In this document: positions 16,641 to 25,095 of the stretch, piece by piece
Layout of the letters: every line of letters starts with the position of its first letter
Position numbering within the stretch: position 1 is the first letter of the stretch
From: Cyanobacteria bacterium SIG30
Lineage (GTDB): Bacteria > Cyanobacteriota > Vampirovibrionia > Gastranaerophilales > Gastranaerophilaceae
NCBI GenBank assembly: GCA_015152475.1
Contig: SUTW01000001.1
Coordinates: forward strand, 1-64,000
DNA length: 64,000 bases
Direction of reading: 5' to 3'
Translations under genes and position numbers: made by a program
Notes under the pieces: generated by a model
Database searches by the model: none
What the model saw: the letters and a program-made list of their open reading frames with translations, nothing else
What the model was told of the DNA's origin: nothing

Positions 16641-17028
16641 TTTGTTCTTCCCTAAAAAAAGAAAAATTTATAAAAAAAGATATTCTGTTCTTCAAAACAA
16701 AGATGAAATAGAAAAATTAAGAAAAGAAGCTAAAGAATATTTGCCCAAAAGACTTGATGATTTAGCTAATCAGCACGGTTTTAAATACAATAATCTTAGA
16801 ATAAAAAATGTCAGAAGCATTTGGGGAAGTTGCTCTATCAAAAACAATATCAACTTGAACCTTAATTTAATGAAGCTAGACAAAAAGCTTATTGACTATG
16901 TTATATTACACGAACTTTGTCACACTATTGAAAAAAATCACTCACAAAAATTTTGGAATTTACTTGAAGAACATTTGCCTGATGCAAAAAAATTAAGACG
17001 AGAACTAAGAAAAACACAACTTAATTAA
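16627..17028 (+). CDS. YgjP-like (DUF45/M48-type) metal-dependent hydrolase
   Basis: A 133-residue protein with the zinc-peptidase motif HELCHTIEKNHSQKFW and the family strand SIWGSCS. These are hallmarks of the YgjP/DUF45 group, whose substrates are mostly unknown. It is shorter than the usual 160-230 residues. I chose the ATG at 16627 because AAAGGG stands before it; a TTG further upstream would add 16 residues read from inside the preceding gene. The start lies within the last codons of the Ycf45-like gene, so the two are coupled. Confidence 0.82.
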   Translation: MNLFDLFFPKKRKIYKKRYSVLQNKDEIEKLRKEAKEYLPKRLDDLANQHGFKYNNLRIKNVRSIWGSCSIKNNINLNLNLMKLDKKLIDYVILHELCHTIEKNHSQKFWNLLEEHLPDAKKLRRELRKTQLN

Positions 17029-17049
17029 AATATGCTAAAATAAATTATA

Positions 17050-19362
17050 ATGGAAAATTTGTTTGCACAATTTAATAATGATATCGTAGAAAAAATACAG
17101 GATTTTTGTTTCGGAAACGATAATGTCTTGTGTTTTGAAGCGCCTTCGGGAACAGGAAAAAGTGCAATAACAAAAACTGCTATCAACAACATAAAAAATG
17201 AACATTTTGAATTTTATTTTTATGGAAGCGAAGCATCTGTTATAGAAGATTTTTTATTGAATTTTTATGACACTTTAAGAGATTATTCACTGCAAAAGAA
17301 AATTATTCTTAAAAAAGATATGAATAGTGATTTTGCTCAAAAAGTGTCAAATTATATAAACTCAATCCAAACAAATACGATTATTATTGTCGATAATTTT
17401 GAAAAAATCGAAAACAATGAACAAATAATAAACTTTCTTGTAAATCTTTTAAAAAATCAAAAAATCAAAATTATTTTACTTGCAAGAACTTCATCTAATC
17501 TTCAAAGATTTGAAGAAAATGGAATTAAAATATTAAAATTAAAAATCGAAAACAAAAACAAAGAAGATTTTATACAAAAAATGAGTTTTGAATGTCCTTT
17601 TGAAGATTTAAGCTCAATTAAAATGTTATATGATGTTGCAAGAACAAACACCATTTTAATGGCATCAACATTTAGCTATATAAAAACTACAAATGTAACT
17701 CTTGCAGATTTAGTTAAAGAATATTATAAAAAAACACAAACATATGAAAGCTTTATCGCAAATAAAGTTTTATCTTTAATACCTCAAAATTATATGGAAT
17801 TTTTAAAAATTCTAAGCCTTATAAATATTCTTGTGCCGATAGATTTTTTAAAACATTATAATTTAGGCAATGTTGAACTTATTTCATATTTTCAACAATG
17901 CTTTGTGGCAAATAAAATAAACCAAAATGTCTATATATTTGAACATTTTAAAAAACATGTAACGTCAAATTTAAGTATCGTTGAAAAAACACAATTAAGC
18001 ACCAAATTAATTCAAGCTTTTAGTGAAGAATTAACAAAAAGCCCAAAAAATAGACTACTAAGATTATCAAGAGAAGGCATTAGAAATCAAATTGAATTTC
18101 TTGAAAAGAATACTCCAAAAATTAATCTCAATACAGCAAGCAACACCGAAGCAAATTATTATCCGCAGGCAAAAATGCAAAATTTAATCTGGGATAATAA
18201 TGAAATTGATGAAGGGAAAAAACAAATACCAGAAGAAACAAATAATCAGGAAGATCTTTTGATTTTAAGACAGCTAAGAGAAAGCAATTTCACGAAATTT
18301 GAACAAGAACAAACCCAAAAACAAGAAAATAAAGAAGAATCACTAAAAGAAAAAATTAATAAAGCTGAAAAAGAATTTGATTACATAAACGCCATAAATT
18401 TAAATGAAGAACTAATTAAAATCACGAATGATAAAAATAAAATAGACGAAATTTATGAAAAAATTGCAGAAAATTATTACAAATTAAATAAAAAAGAACA
18501 AGCCCTTAATTATTTAATAAAAGTTTCTGATAACTATAAAAACAACAATAAAGACAAAGAACATTTTAAAACTCTTTTAAAAATTGCCAAAATACATCAG
18601 GACATATATGAATTTTCAAGAGCTGAAAAAATATATGAAAAAATCATTTCAAATTGCATCTACAAAGAATTTATAATGCAGTCTTATCTTGAATTGGGAA
18701 TTATGGATGAAAAAGAAAATAAAAAAGATTCAGCCTTTGAAAATTATAATAAAGCACTTGAAATCGCAAATGAAATAAATGACGAAAATAAAATTGCAAT
18801 CTGCAATTATAATTTAGCAATTTTATTTGAAGAAAAAGGCGAAATTCAAAAAGCAAAAGAATATTACAAAAATTCAATCAAATACGACAAAAATAATAAT
18901 AACATTGCTTCTTGTTATTCAAATTTAGCACTCATAATGCTTGACGAAAATAATCCAAAAGAAGCTGTCGATTACTTTGAACTTGCAATTAAAAAATATT
19001 TAGAAGAAGAAAATAAAAATTACAGCGCATTGTATTTTGCGAATATAAATATTTCCTATATTTATAAAAATATCAATCCAAAAAAACAAGAATTTTATTT
19101 AAAAGAAGCCCTAAAATGGACAAAATTATTAGATGATTCTTTTGAAACAACAAATGTGCTTGTTGAACTTGGAGATTATTACTACAATATAAGCAATAAC
19201 AAAGAAGCCTTAATGAATTATTTGGAAGCAAAAGATACATTAAAAGAAAATGAAAATTCTAAAAATCATCAAATGATATTATCAAGAATAGAAGATATGA
19301 AATACAAACTTCAGGAAAATTTTGAAAAAGTAATAGAAGAATATGAACAAAAAACAAATTGA
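17050..19362 (+). CDS. P-loop NTPase with C-terminal TPR repeats (STAND-like)
   Basis: A 770-residue protein. The N-terminal NTPase has Walker A APSGTGKS (31-38), a hydrophobic strand ending in IIVDNFEKIE as a Walker B-like motif, and LLARTSSN as a sensor-like segment. A winged-helix-like part follows to about residue 330. After a Gln/Glu/Asn-rich linker (about 380-440), the rest is TPR repeats (for example ALNYLIKVSDNY, AFENYNKALEIA, AKEYYKNSIKY). The layout resembles STAND regulators such as MalT-type proteins but without a visible DNA-binding domain. The role is unknown. A TAAAAT -10 box 8 nt upstream suggests a near-leaderless mRNA. Confidence 0.75.
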   Translation: MENLFAQFNNDIVEKIQDFCFGNDNVLCFEAPSGTGKSAITKTAINNIKNEHFEFYFYGSEASVIEDFLLNFYDTLRDYSLQKKIILKKDMNSDFAQKVSNYINSIQTNTIIIVDNFEKIENNEQIINFLVNLLKNQKIKIILLARTSSNLQRFEENGIKILKLKIENKNKEDFIQKMSFECPFEDLSSIKMLYDVARTNTILMASTFSYIKTTNVTLADLVKEYYKKTQTYESFIANKVLSLIPQNYMEFLKILSLINILVPIDFLKHYNLGNVELISYFQQCFVANKINQNVYIFEHFKKHVTSNLSIVEKTQLSTKLIQAFSEELTKSPKNRLLRLSREGIRNQIEFLEKNTPKINLNTASNTEANYYPQAKMQNLIWDNNEIDEGKKQIPEETNNQEDLLILRQLRESNFTKFEQEQTQKQENKEESLKEKINKAEKEFDYINAINLNEELIKITNDKNKIDEIYEKIAENYYKLNKKEQALNYLIKVSDNYKNNNKDKEHFKTLLKIAKIHQDIYEFSRAEKIYEKIISNCIYKEFIMQSYLELGIMDEKENKKDSAFENYNKALEIANEINDENKIAICNYNLAILFEEKGEIQKAKEYYKNSIKYDKNNNNIASCYSNLALIMLDENNPKEAVDYFELAIKKYLEEENKNYSALYFANINISYIYKNINPKKQEFYLKEALKWTKLLDDSFETTNVLVELGDYYYNISNNKEALMNYLEAKDTLKENENSKNHQMILSRIEDMKYKLQENFEKVIEEYEQKTN

Positions 19363-19975
19363 ATTAATTGAAAAAAATTTTAATATTGAAGTAACAGAAA
19401 AAATAAATTCAGATATTGATGTATGGCTTCAATATTTTAATGATTACAATTCACACACAAACTTAATAAGCAAAGGTGACTTAAAAAATATTTTTGAAAA
19501 ACACATTTTTGATAGTCTGGCTCTTGTTAAATATCTTGACCTAAACAAAAATTATAAAATTATAGATGTTGGCACTGGCGGTGGTTTTCCATCTGTTATT
19601 TTGGCTATATTTTTCAGAAATTTAGAAATAATTGCAGTCGATAGTGTCGGCAAAAAAATTAATTTTATAAAAGAAATAAAAGAAAAATTAAACTTAAAAA
19701 ATTTAGATGCCATAAACGATAGAATTGAAAATTTAAAAATAGAAAATGTAGATTTCATAGTTTCAAGAGCAGTCGGCAGAATTCTAAAAATCTATGATTT
19801 TTCAAAAAAACATTTAAACAAAAACAGCAAAACCATCTTTTATAAATCAGCAAATTATGAAGATGAAGTTATAGAATTTAAAACAAAATATAATAAAAAA
19901 ATTGAAACTGTTTCTTATATTTTACCAACAGATGAACAACACCAAAGAAGACTTATAATAATTTCTGAAAATTAA
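19343..19975 (+). CDS. rsmG: 16S rRNA (guanine527-N7)-methyltransferase
   Basis: It methylates G527 of 16S rRNA using SAM; loss in other bacteria gives low-level streptomycin resistance. The SAM-binding motif is IDVGTGGGFPSVIL, followed by AVDSVGKKINFI and the VSRAVGRI segment of the GidB family. The length of 210 residues is normal. It overlaps the TPR protein gene by 20 nt at its start and the convergent folP gene by 23 nt at its end. Confidence 0.94.
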   Translation: MNKKQIELIEKNFNIEVTEKINSDIDVWLQYFNDYNSHTNLISKGDLKNIFEKHIFDSLALVKYLDLNKNYKIIDVGTGGGFPSVILAIFFRNLEIIAVDSVGKKINFIKEIKEKLNLKNLDAINDRIENLKIENVDFIVSRAVGRILKIYDFSKKHLNKNSKTIFYKSANYEDEVIEFKTKYNKKIETVSYILPTDEQHQRRLIIISEN

Positions 19976-21083
19976 GAGCAAGTTTGGTCAAATAAGGGTT
20001 ATGAACTCTTAAAATATCAATGTTTTTTTGAGCAAAATAAAAGCTTGAAATTGCAGTTAAAAAATCAAGTTCAAGGTTTAAATTTTCTTTGTTTTCATTA
20101 TCAATCAAACTTCTTAAAACTCTTTTTCTTGAAGTGCCTGCAAGCAATTTACATTTTAGACTTTTAAATTGTTCTATGTTTTTTATTAATTCAAAGTTTT
20201 GTTCAACATTTTTTGCAAAACCAAAACCAACATCAACTATAATATTTTCCCTTGAAAGTCCTTTTTTTTCTAAATCATTGATTTTTTCATTTAAATCAAA
20301 ATAAACTTCATCTGTGACATTTTTATAATCACAAAGATTGTCCATTGTTTCAGGCGTTCCTTTTGAATGAGTTAAAATAAGTTTCTTACCACTTTCAATA
20401 ATAACATCTGCCATATTTTCATCAGATAAAAATGAAACATCGTTTATAATATCAGCTCCGTTTCTAATTGCAAAATCAGCCACCACACTTGACCTTGTAT
20501 CAACACTTACAAGAACATTTTTATCTTTTAGAATATCTAAAATTGGTGATAGTTTTTGAATTTGAACATCATCATCAACCATTTTTGAATTTGGAGAAGT
20601 GCTTTCTGCACCAATGTCAATTATATCAACTCCGAGTTTTAAAAATTTTTCTATATCATCTTTGGGGTCAAAAGAAAATCCGGAAAAAGAATTTTCACTC
20701 AAATTTAAAATTGCCATAATCTGAGTTTTTTTAAAATCATCTTCGAGATTTTCGTCAATTAAAATAGATAATTTTGAAAGCGAAAATGGTTGTCTTTTTA
20801 GTTTTTCTGAAACTTTTTTAAGTTGAGAAATACTACCTGACAACACACAGTTTGAATTTTCAATTCTTGATGTTAAAACATCTCTATGAACTGCACTGTC
20901 ACAACCAAGAGAAAGAGCTGTTTGTTTAATAATTGTTGCCTGAACTGGTGTTAAATTGCAGATTTTTAAATTTAAAAATTTATGTTTTAAAACACCTTGT
21001 TCAAGATAATTTTTATCAAAACCAACATTATTTAGTTCTTCTTTGATATTCTTATTATCTATTTTCTTGACCAAAAAACTCAT
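19953..21083 (-). CDS. folP: Dihydropteroate synthase
   Basis: It condenses 6-hydroxymethyl-dihydropterin diphosphate with p-aminobenzoate in folate synthesis and is the target of sulfonamides. The TIM-barrel motifs are present: IMAILNLSENSFSG, DIIDIGAESTSP, VSVDTRSS, DIINDVSF, LLAGTSRKR near the end. There is an extra N-terminal domain of about 110 residues before the barrel, as seen in some clostridial-type enzymes. I chose the ATG at 21083, since the upstream ATG lies in the -10 box. It is convergent and overlapping with rsmG. Confidence 0.93.
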   Translation of the reverse strand: MSFLVKKIDNKNIKEELNNVGFDKNYLEQGVLKHKFLNLKICNLTPVQATIIKQTALSLGCDSAVHRDVLTSRIENSNCVLSGSISQLKKVSEKLKRQPFSLSKLSILIDENLEDDFKKTQIMAILNLSENSFSGFSFDPKDDIEKFLKLGVDIIDIGAESTSPNSKMVDDDVQIQKLSPILDILKDKNVLVSVDTRSSVVADFAIRNGADIINDVSFLSDENMADVIIESGKKLILTHSKGTPETMDNLCDYKNVTDEVYFDLNEKINDLEKKGLSRENIIVDVGFGFAKNVEQNFELIKNIEQFKSLKCKLLAGTSRKRVLRSLIDNENKENLNLELDFLTAISSFYFAQKNIDILRVHNPYLTKLALNFQKLL

Positions 21084-21089
21084 AGTTTC

Positions 21090-21118
21090 ATTATACAAGA
21101 AATAATAAAAAGACTAAA
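21090..21118 (-). promoter_or_regulatory. folP promoter (leaderless)
   Basis: TATAAT (21090-21095) on the minus strand with a weak TTTAGT -35 (21113-21118) at 17 nt. The -10 ends 6 nt before the folP ATG. Confidence 0.55.
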
Positions 21119-21126
21119 TAAGTTAA

Positions 21127-21960
21127 TTATTGCATAAGAGCTATCGCGTTTTTAAGCAAGTCTTTGTAACTTGTTATAATTTGGTTTGAAAGCTCCATTT
21201 GCATTTTTGCTTGTTGATAATATGTTAAGTTAGCCTTAAAATCAATATTTGATAATTCTAAAAGTCCACTTCTGACTTCGCCTCTGCCTATAACAGGTTT
21301 GCCCGATTCTTCGGTTTCCACAAATTGACCACTTTTATATTCAAAAAGTCCTTGAGGATTATGGAAATTCATAACAGCTAATTTAAACAAAGGTGTAGAA
21401 TCTTTGCCATTATTAGATTTTCCATATAAAATGCCATCACCTTTGATTTCGTATTCTTCATATTTACCTAGATATTTTCCATTATCAGGGTCAATCCACA
21501 TTTTTATTTCTGTTGTTGGAATAGCTCTTGTTCCGCCATTTGCAAGTGTTTCGTTAAAAGCATTATCGTCTAAAGTTTTAACACCGCTTACAACTTCACC
21601 TTTATCGTTCAAAACATAGCCCTGAACTTTAGAACCATCTGGTGCTCTATACACACCAGTTGAATCAAATTTAAATTCTCCAAGACGAGTGTATGCCAAA
21701 TTTCCTTCATCATTTCTCACAACAAAGAAACCTTGACCTTCAAGAAAAACGTTTTCATTTGAAGTTCCAGGAACAGCCTTACCCTGAGAAGTGTTGGTTA
21801 AATGCCCGTCAAGAACTGCATGATCTAAGAAAGTTTTGAAAGTAACTTGTTTTTCACGATAGCCTGGAGTATACATATTAACCATGTTTTCTCCTGAAAC
21901 ATCCATCCAGTTTCTTGTTGCATTTTGGATATTTAAAGCGTTAACGTATGCGTCTTTCAT
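21127..21960 (-). CDS. Flagellar hook-basal body protein (FlgF/FlgG family)
   Basis: A 277-residue axial protein of the flagellar rod or hook family. It has the N-terminal heptad region (NALNIQNATRNWMDVSGENMVN), FLEGQGFFVVRN, YTRLGEFKFDSTG, and the C-terminal LTYYQQAKMQMELSNQII helix needed for coaxial assembly. Length favours FlgF or FlgG over FlgE. Its start overlaps the stop of the preceding gene (TAATG), so it belongs to the fliJ cluster. Confidence 0.82.
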   Translation of the reverse strand: MKDAYVNALNIQNATRNWMDVSGENMVNMYTPGYREKQVTFKTFLDHAVLDGHLTNTSQGKAVPGTSNENVFLEGQGFFVVRNDEGNLAYTRLGEFKFDSTGVYRAPDGSKVQGYVLNDKGEVVSGVKTLDDNAFNETLANGGTRAIPTTEIKMWIDPDNGKYLGKYEEYEIKGDGILYGKSNNGKDSTPLFKLAVMNFHNPQGLFEYKSGQFVETEESGKPVIGRGEVRSGLLELSNIDFKANLTYYQQAKMQMELSNQIITSYKDLLKNAIALMQ

Positions 21961-22664
21961 TATTTTTCTCGCCTTTCTTTATTATTTTCTCTTTTTCTTT
22001 GCCCATAATCAAGGTATGAATAGAGGATATTTTTTTCATCAAATGTATTTCTTAATGATTGAATATTATTTTTCAAATATTCTTCAGCGGCTCTATCGCC
22101 TGGATAAAATTGTGCAAACAATTTTCCATCAGTATTAACTTTTAAAACCAATGTAATCTGGTTGTCAAAATCAATTCTTACGGGTTTATTTGTTTTAGAT
22201 GCTGTATCTAAAATCTCCATTATTTTTTCTGTTGCTTTAACATTTTGCGGTGTTATATTTTGTTCAACAACACTAACATTATTCAAAACTTTAATGTCGC
22301 CAACACTTTGGACAAATTGTTCATTTTTATTATATTCAATAACATCTAAGAAAAATTTTGCATCTTCTTCTGTAATAGTTGCACAATCAAATTCATAAGT
22401 TGAAGCAAAATCAGAAGTTAAAGAAAAATCGTAAATAACATTTTGCTGAGCTTGAAGCATTGATAATTGTTCCTTGAAATTCATTGTTTGATTAGGAACA
22501 ATAACTGCAATTTCTTCACTTTTTAGTTCAAATTTTGGAGTTTTATTTTCAACATTTTCAGAATTTTGACCAGCCTGATTTTGCACCTCTTGCTGAATTT
22601 GAGGTTTTTTCTTCAAAATCATTTCTGGATTTATATTTTGTTGTTGTTGTGTATTAATCTCCAT
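21960..22664 (-). CDS. Putative flagellar hook-length control (FliK-like) protein
   Basis: A 234-residue protein placed between fliJ and a rod/hook gene, the usual place for fliK. The N terminus is Gln/Asn-rich and probably disordered. The C-terminal region (about residues 170-225) has alternating hydrophobic strands (VRIDFDNQITLVLKVN, KLFAQFYPGD) and a helix (AAEEYLKNNIQSLRNTF). This looks like the FliK C-terminal domain, but I cannot confirm it by eye. The end is basic (RKRENNKERREK). The ATG at 22664 follows AAAGGCAAG and overlaps the fliJ end by 11 nt. Confidence 0.5.
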   Translation of the reverse strand: MEINTQQQQNINPEMILKKKPQIQQEVQNQAGQNSENVENKTPKFELKSEEIAVIVPNQTMNFKEQLSMLQAQQNVIYDFSLTSDFASTYEFDCATITEEDAKFFLDVIEYNKNEQFVQSVGDIKVLNNVSVVEQNITPQNVKATEKIMEILDTASKTNKPVRIDFDNQITLVLKVNTDGKLFAQFYPGDRAAEEYLKNNIQSLRNTFDEKNILYSYLDYGQRKRENNKERREK

Positions 22665-23106
22665 TTTCTTGCCTTTTTTCAACACTTTTTGCGTAATGTT
22701 TTTGCGAACCTATTTCGTTTAATAATTTTAATTCTGCTGCCTTTTCTTCTTTAATATATTCTTCCCTTTTATTTTCTTTATGTTTTTCTAAAACGTTTAC
22801 TTCTTTTTCGCGTTCCCTTAGAAGTTCTTTTTGGTGTTCAAGATTTTCAAGTGCTTTTTGTAATTCTTCATTTAACCTTTCATCTTCGTCATACAGAGAT
22901 TTTAAATATCTATCAAATGCTTCATACATTTGCGGGTCAGATTTTCTCATATCAGCTATCGTTTGTTTGATTTTCGCCTTGTTCTTTTGAATTAACAAAA
23001 GAATTCTATCAACTTCTGCTTGAGCCTTAACAACTTCTTGAAGTTGTTCTTCTTTCTTTTTAATTCTTATTTCTAAAAATTTTTGAAGTCGATATCTGAA
23101 AGGCAT
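22654..23106 (-). CDS. fliJ: Flagellar export protein FliJ
   Basis: A 150-residue, highly charged, almost all-helical coiled-coil protein starting MPFRYRLQKFLEIR, which fits the FliJ N-terminal signature (F.YRLQ..L..R...E). FliJ links the FliI ATPase ring to the export gate. The Lys/Glu-rich repeats run through the whole length. It is the first gene of the fliJ, fliK-like, flgF/G set. Confidence 0.85.
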   Translation of the reverse strand: MPFRYRLQKFLEIRIKKKEEQLQEVVKAQAEVDRILLLIQKNKAKIKQTIADMRKSDPQMYEAFDRYLKSLYDEDERLNEELQKALENLEHQKELLREREKEVNVLEKHKENKREEYIKEEKAAELKLLNEIGSQKHYAKSVEKRQENGD

Positions 23107-23138
23107 AATAATATATCTAACGATATTTGCTAGTTAAA

Positions 23139-23166
23139 AATTTAATGAAAATTTAGTAAAAGTCAA
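23139..23166 (-). promoter_or_regulatory. Possible fliJ cluster promoter
   Basis: TTGACT (23161-23166), a 16-nt spacer and TAAATT (23139-23144) on the minus strand, about 32 nt before the fliJ start. The -10 is imperfect. Confidence 0.35.
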
Positions 23167-23252
23167 AAAAATCATATAAAAATATGATAAAAAATTTAAT
23201 AACAGGCTTTTACAAGCTTTCGACTTTTCAAATTGTATATAAAATTGCAAAA

Positions 23253-23276
23253 AAGTGCTTGGTTTCCCAAGCACTT
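23253..23276 (-). terminator. Terminator after prepilin copy 4
   Basis: A perfect 10-bp stem, AAGTGCTTGG / CCAAGCACTT, with a 4-nt loop, followed by T in the minus direction. It differs in sequence from the GCCCC-type hairpins behind the other prepilin genes. Confidence 0.85.
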
Positions 23277-23295
23277 AGATATTTTAATTGTGGAA

Positions 23296-24061
23296 TTATT
23301 TTTGATACATAACAGCGGCGGCAGGTCCCGCAGGAAGTACTTTTGTACCGTTTTTGCCTGTTAGCATAAGTGCAAAACGGTCTTGAACATTAACAGTCCC
23401 ATCATCATTCATTGTTGTCGCTTTGTTTGGACCCTTTTCTCCGTTAACATCAACAATTATGTAACAAGGAGTTTCATCACTACAACCGAAATCAGCGCCA
23501 CCAATACTATCATTCCAGTATTGTAATGCATTTGATTCACAATCAGCTCGACTTGAAGCTGGAACTAAAACATCAACACCGGCACTAGCGTCAAACCTGT
23601 AGCATTTACCACCTACAGCATAAAGTGTGTCATCTCCATAACCTGTAGTCGCTAACCAAAAATACATACCGTCAGTTGTTGTAAAAGAACAACCATCTGA
23701 TTCAAGAATGGCCGGCATACCGCCATCAGGCCCAGTTAACGAATTACAATAACTAGTGCTATAACCTTTAGAAACCGTATTCATATTAGATGTAATAAGG
23801 TTCATAAGCTCAATACTTGATGTTGTAGTTGACGGACTATCATTTTCAGTTGCAAGACGCATAGATAATGATTGATTCAAAACTGAAACCGCTTTTTTAA
23901 GACTTGATTTGTATTCGGTTTGATTAGTGTTTAAAATAACAGATGGAATAGTTAATGCCGCAACAACGCCAATTATAGCTAATGTGATAAGTACTTCGGC
24001 AAGAGTGAAAGCTTTTAAACTATTAGTTGCCCCCCCCCCGTGAATTAAGTGATTTTTTCAT
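23296..24061 (-). CDS. Prepilin-like protein, phase-OFF copy 4 (divergent)
   Basis: The ATG at 24061 (leader MKKSLNS) is followed by a 10-G tract and then the pilin helix K-A|FTLAEVLIT in another frame. Read from the tract the pilin frame is open to the stop at 23296. With 10 G the start reads into a stop five codons past the tract. Here 9 or 12 G would be ON, because the leader is two bases out of register with its siblings. The mature part is divergent: it keeps DVNGEKGPNKATT but lacks the NGWKIP C terminus and ends GPAAAVMYQK. An ON product would have about 254 residues. Confidence 0.75.
24030..24039 (-). repeat. Poly-G tract (10 G), OFF in this leader
   Basis: Ten G in the coding strand of prepilin copy 4. 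The leader here needs 9 or 12 G for an open frame, so the same run length that is ON elsewhere is OFF here. Confidence 0.8.
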
Positions 24062-24124
24062 ACTTCTTAAATCCTTTCGTTTTTTTAAATCTATCTTAAG
24101 ATAAACCTTGTTATCCACATTTTT

Positions 24125-24152
24125 ATTATAACAAATTTTATAAATATTTCAA
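24125..24152 (-). promoter_or_regulatory. Prepilin-family promoter, copy 4
   Basis: TTGAAA (24147-24152), a 16-nt spacer and TATAAT (24125-24130) with TG before the -10, on the minus strand. Confidence 0.6.
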
Positions 24153-24173
24153 GAGGATAAAAGCAAAATAAAA

Positions 24174-24193
24174 GCCCCAATTTGATTTGGGGC
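24174..24193 (-). terminator. Terminator after prepilin copy 5
   Basis: GCCCCAA and TTGGGGC form a stem, followed in the minus direction by TTTTATTTT. It belongs to the family hairpin type. Confidence 0.7.
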
Positions 24194-24212
24194 ATAGGAT
24201 ATATTAATTTTC

Positions 24213-24998
24213 TTACCAAGGATATTTATCTGCTTCGCCACCCATATTAACGTATTCTTCTTTGCTTGGAATTTTCCAGCCATTTGCCATAATCACATGG
24301 GAGCAATATCCACCTGTTTCATCTTTATTGCAACCATTACTATTAACACTGTCTGATAAAGAATCTTCAATTGCGCAATTTCCATTATCGTCATAATTAC
24401 AAACAGGAATCAGTTTACCAGGATAAGCCTCGTTTCGTTTTATAAGATAATCAAATGGAAAAATATCCACACCAAATTTATTAGGACCTTTTTGGCCATT
24501 AACGTCTATGTTTACTTGCGCTCTAACACGACCATTTTTATTGCGTGCATAAATACCAACAAATGTCCCGTCAGCCAAATAAAACCTTGTAAAAGAACCG
24601 CCAAGTTTATAGACTTGCGGGTCATTATAATAACGAAATTCAAATTTACAATCATCGCTTGTTCTTAAACCACAATTTTTTGAAATTCGTAAATATGGAA
24701 TTATATATTTATCAACAAAATCTTTTGATTTCTCAACCGTCGCATCACCTTCAATAATATCCCAGCTTGAAATAGGCCCATGGTCCTTAATTGCAAGATT
24801 TGTTGTACTTGCAAGAGTGCTATATGCCTTTTTTAATGCCGTTGACGTTTGAGTATTTTTATAATTCGTAATAACTGATGGAATTGTAAGTGCTGCAACA
24901 ACACCGATTATAGCAAGTGTGATTAAAACTTCGGCTAAGGTGAAAGCTTTTAAACTTCTAGATGCCCCCCCCCCGAGATTTAAATTCATTTTTTTCAT
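24213..24998 (-). CDS. Prepilin-like protein, phase-ON copy 5
   Basis: A 261-residue pilin precursor with leader MKKMNLNLGGGASRSLKA and helix FTLAEVLITLAIIG with Glu5. The C-terminal region contains DVNGQKGPNKFGVD, four cysteines in a DDNGNCAIED-type loop region, and the end NGWKIPSKEEYVNM...KYPW. The 10-G tract (24965-24974) keeps the frame. I chose the ATG at 24998, 9 nt after AAAGGG; an upstream in-frame ATG has no ribosome-binding site. It is flanked by its own promoter and terminator. Confidence 0.9.
   Translation of the reverse strand: MKKMNLNLGGGASRSLKAFTLAEVLITLAIIGVVAALTIPSVITNYKNTQTSTALKKAYSTLASTTNLAIKDHGPISSWDIIEGDATVEKSKDFVDKYIIPYLRISKNCGLRTSDDCKFEFRYYNDPQVYKLGGSFTRFYLADGTFVGIYARNKNGRVRAQVNIDVNGQKGPNKFGVDIFPFDYLIKRNEAYPGKLIPVCNYDDNGNCAIEDSLSDSVNSNGCNKDETGGYCSHVIMANGWKIPSKEEYVNMGGEADKYPW
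24965..24974 (-). repeat. Poly-G tract (10 G), ON
   Basis: Ten G in the coding strand of prepilin copy 5. The run gives three Gly codons and an open frame. Confidence 0.85.
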
Positions 24999-25045
24999 AA
25001 TTCTATACCCTTTCAAAATTGCCATAATTTATAAAATATATCTTA

Positions 25046-25074
25046 ATTATAACAAATTTTTCAAGGGTTTTCAA
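25046..25074 (-). promoter_or_regulatory. Prepilin-family promoter, copy 5
   Basis: TTGAAA (25069-25074), a 17-nt spacer and TATAAT (25046-25051) with TG before the -10, on the minus strand. It lies just after the radA stop. Confidence 0.6.
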
Positions 25075-25095
25075 GATGTTCAAGTCGAAAATGTT

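Noticed and set aside
23296-23880. Separate 194-aa gene starting at TTG
   Set aside because: It continues in frame upstream to the pilin helix, so it belongs to the OFF prepilin starting at 24061.
23296-24061. OFF prepilins as ordinary pseudogenes
   Set aside because: The only lesion in each fully visible copy is the length of the G run; no other stop or indel breaks the frame. Sequencing error in the run remains possible and is stated.
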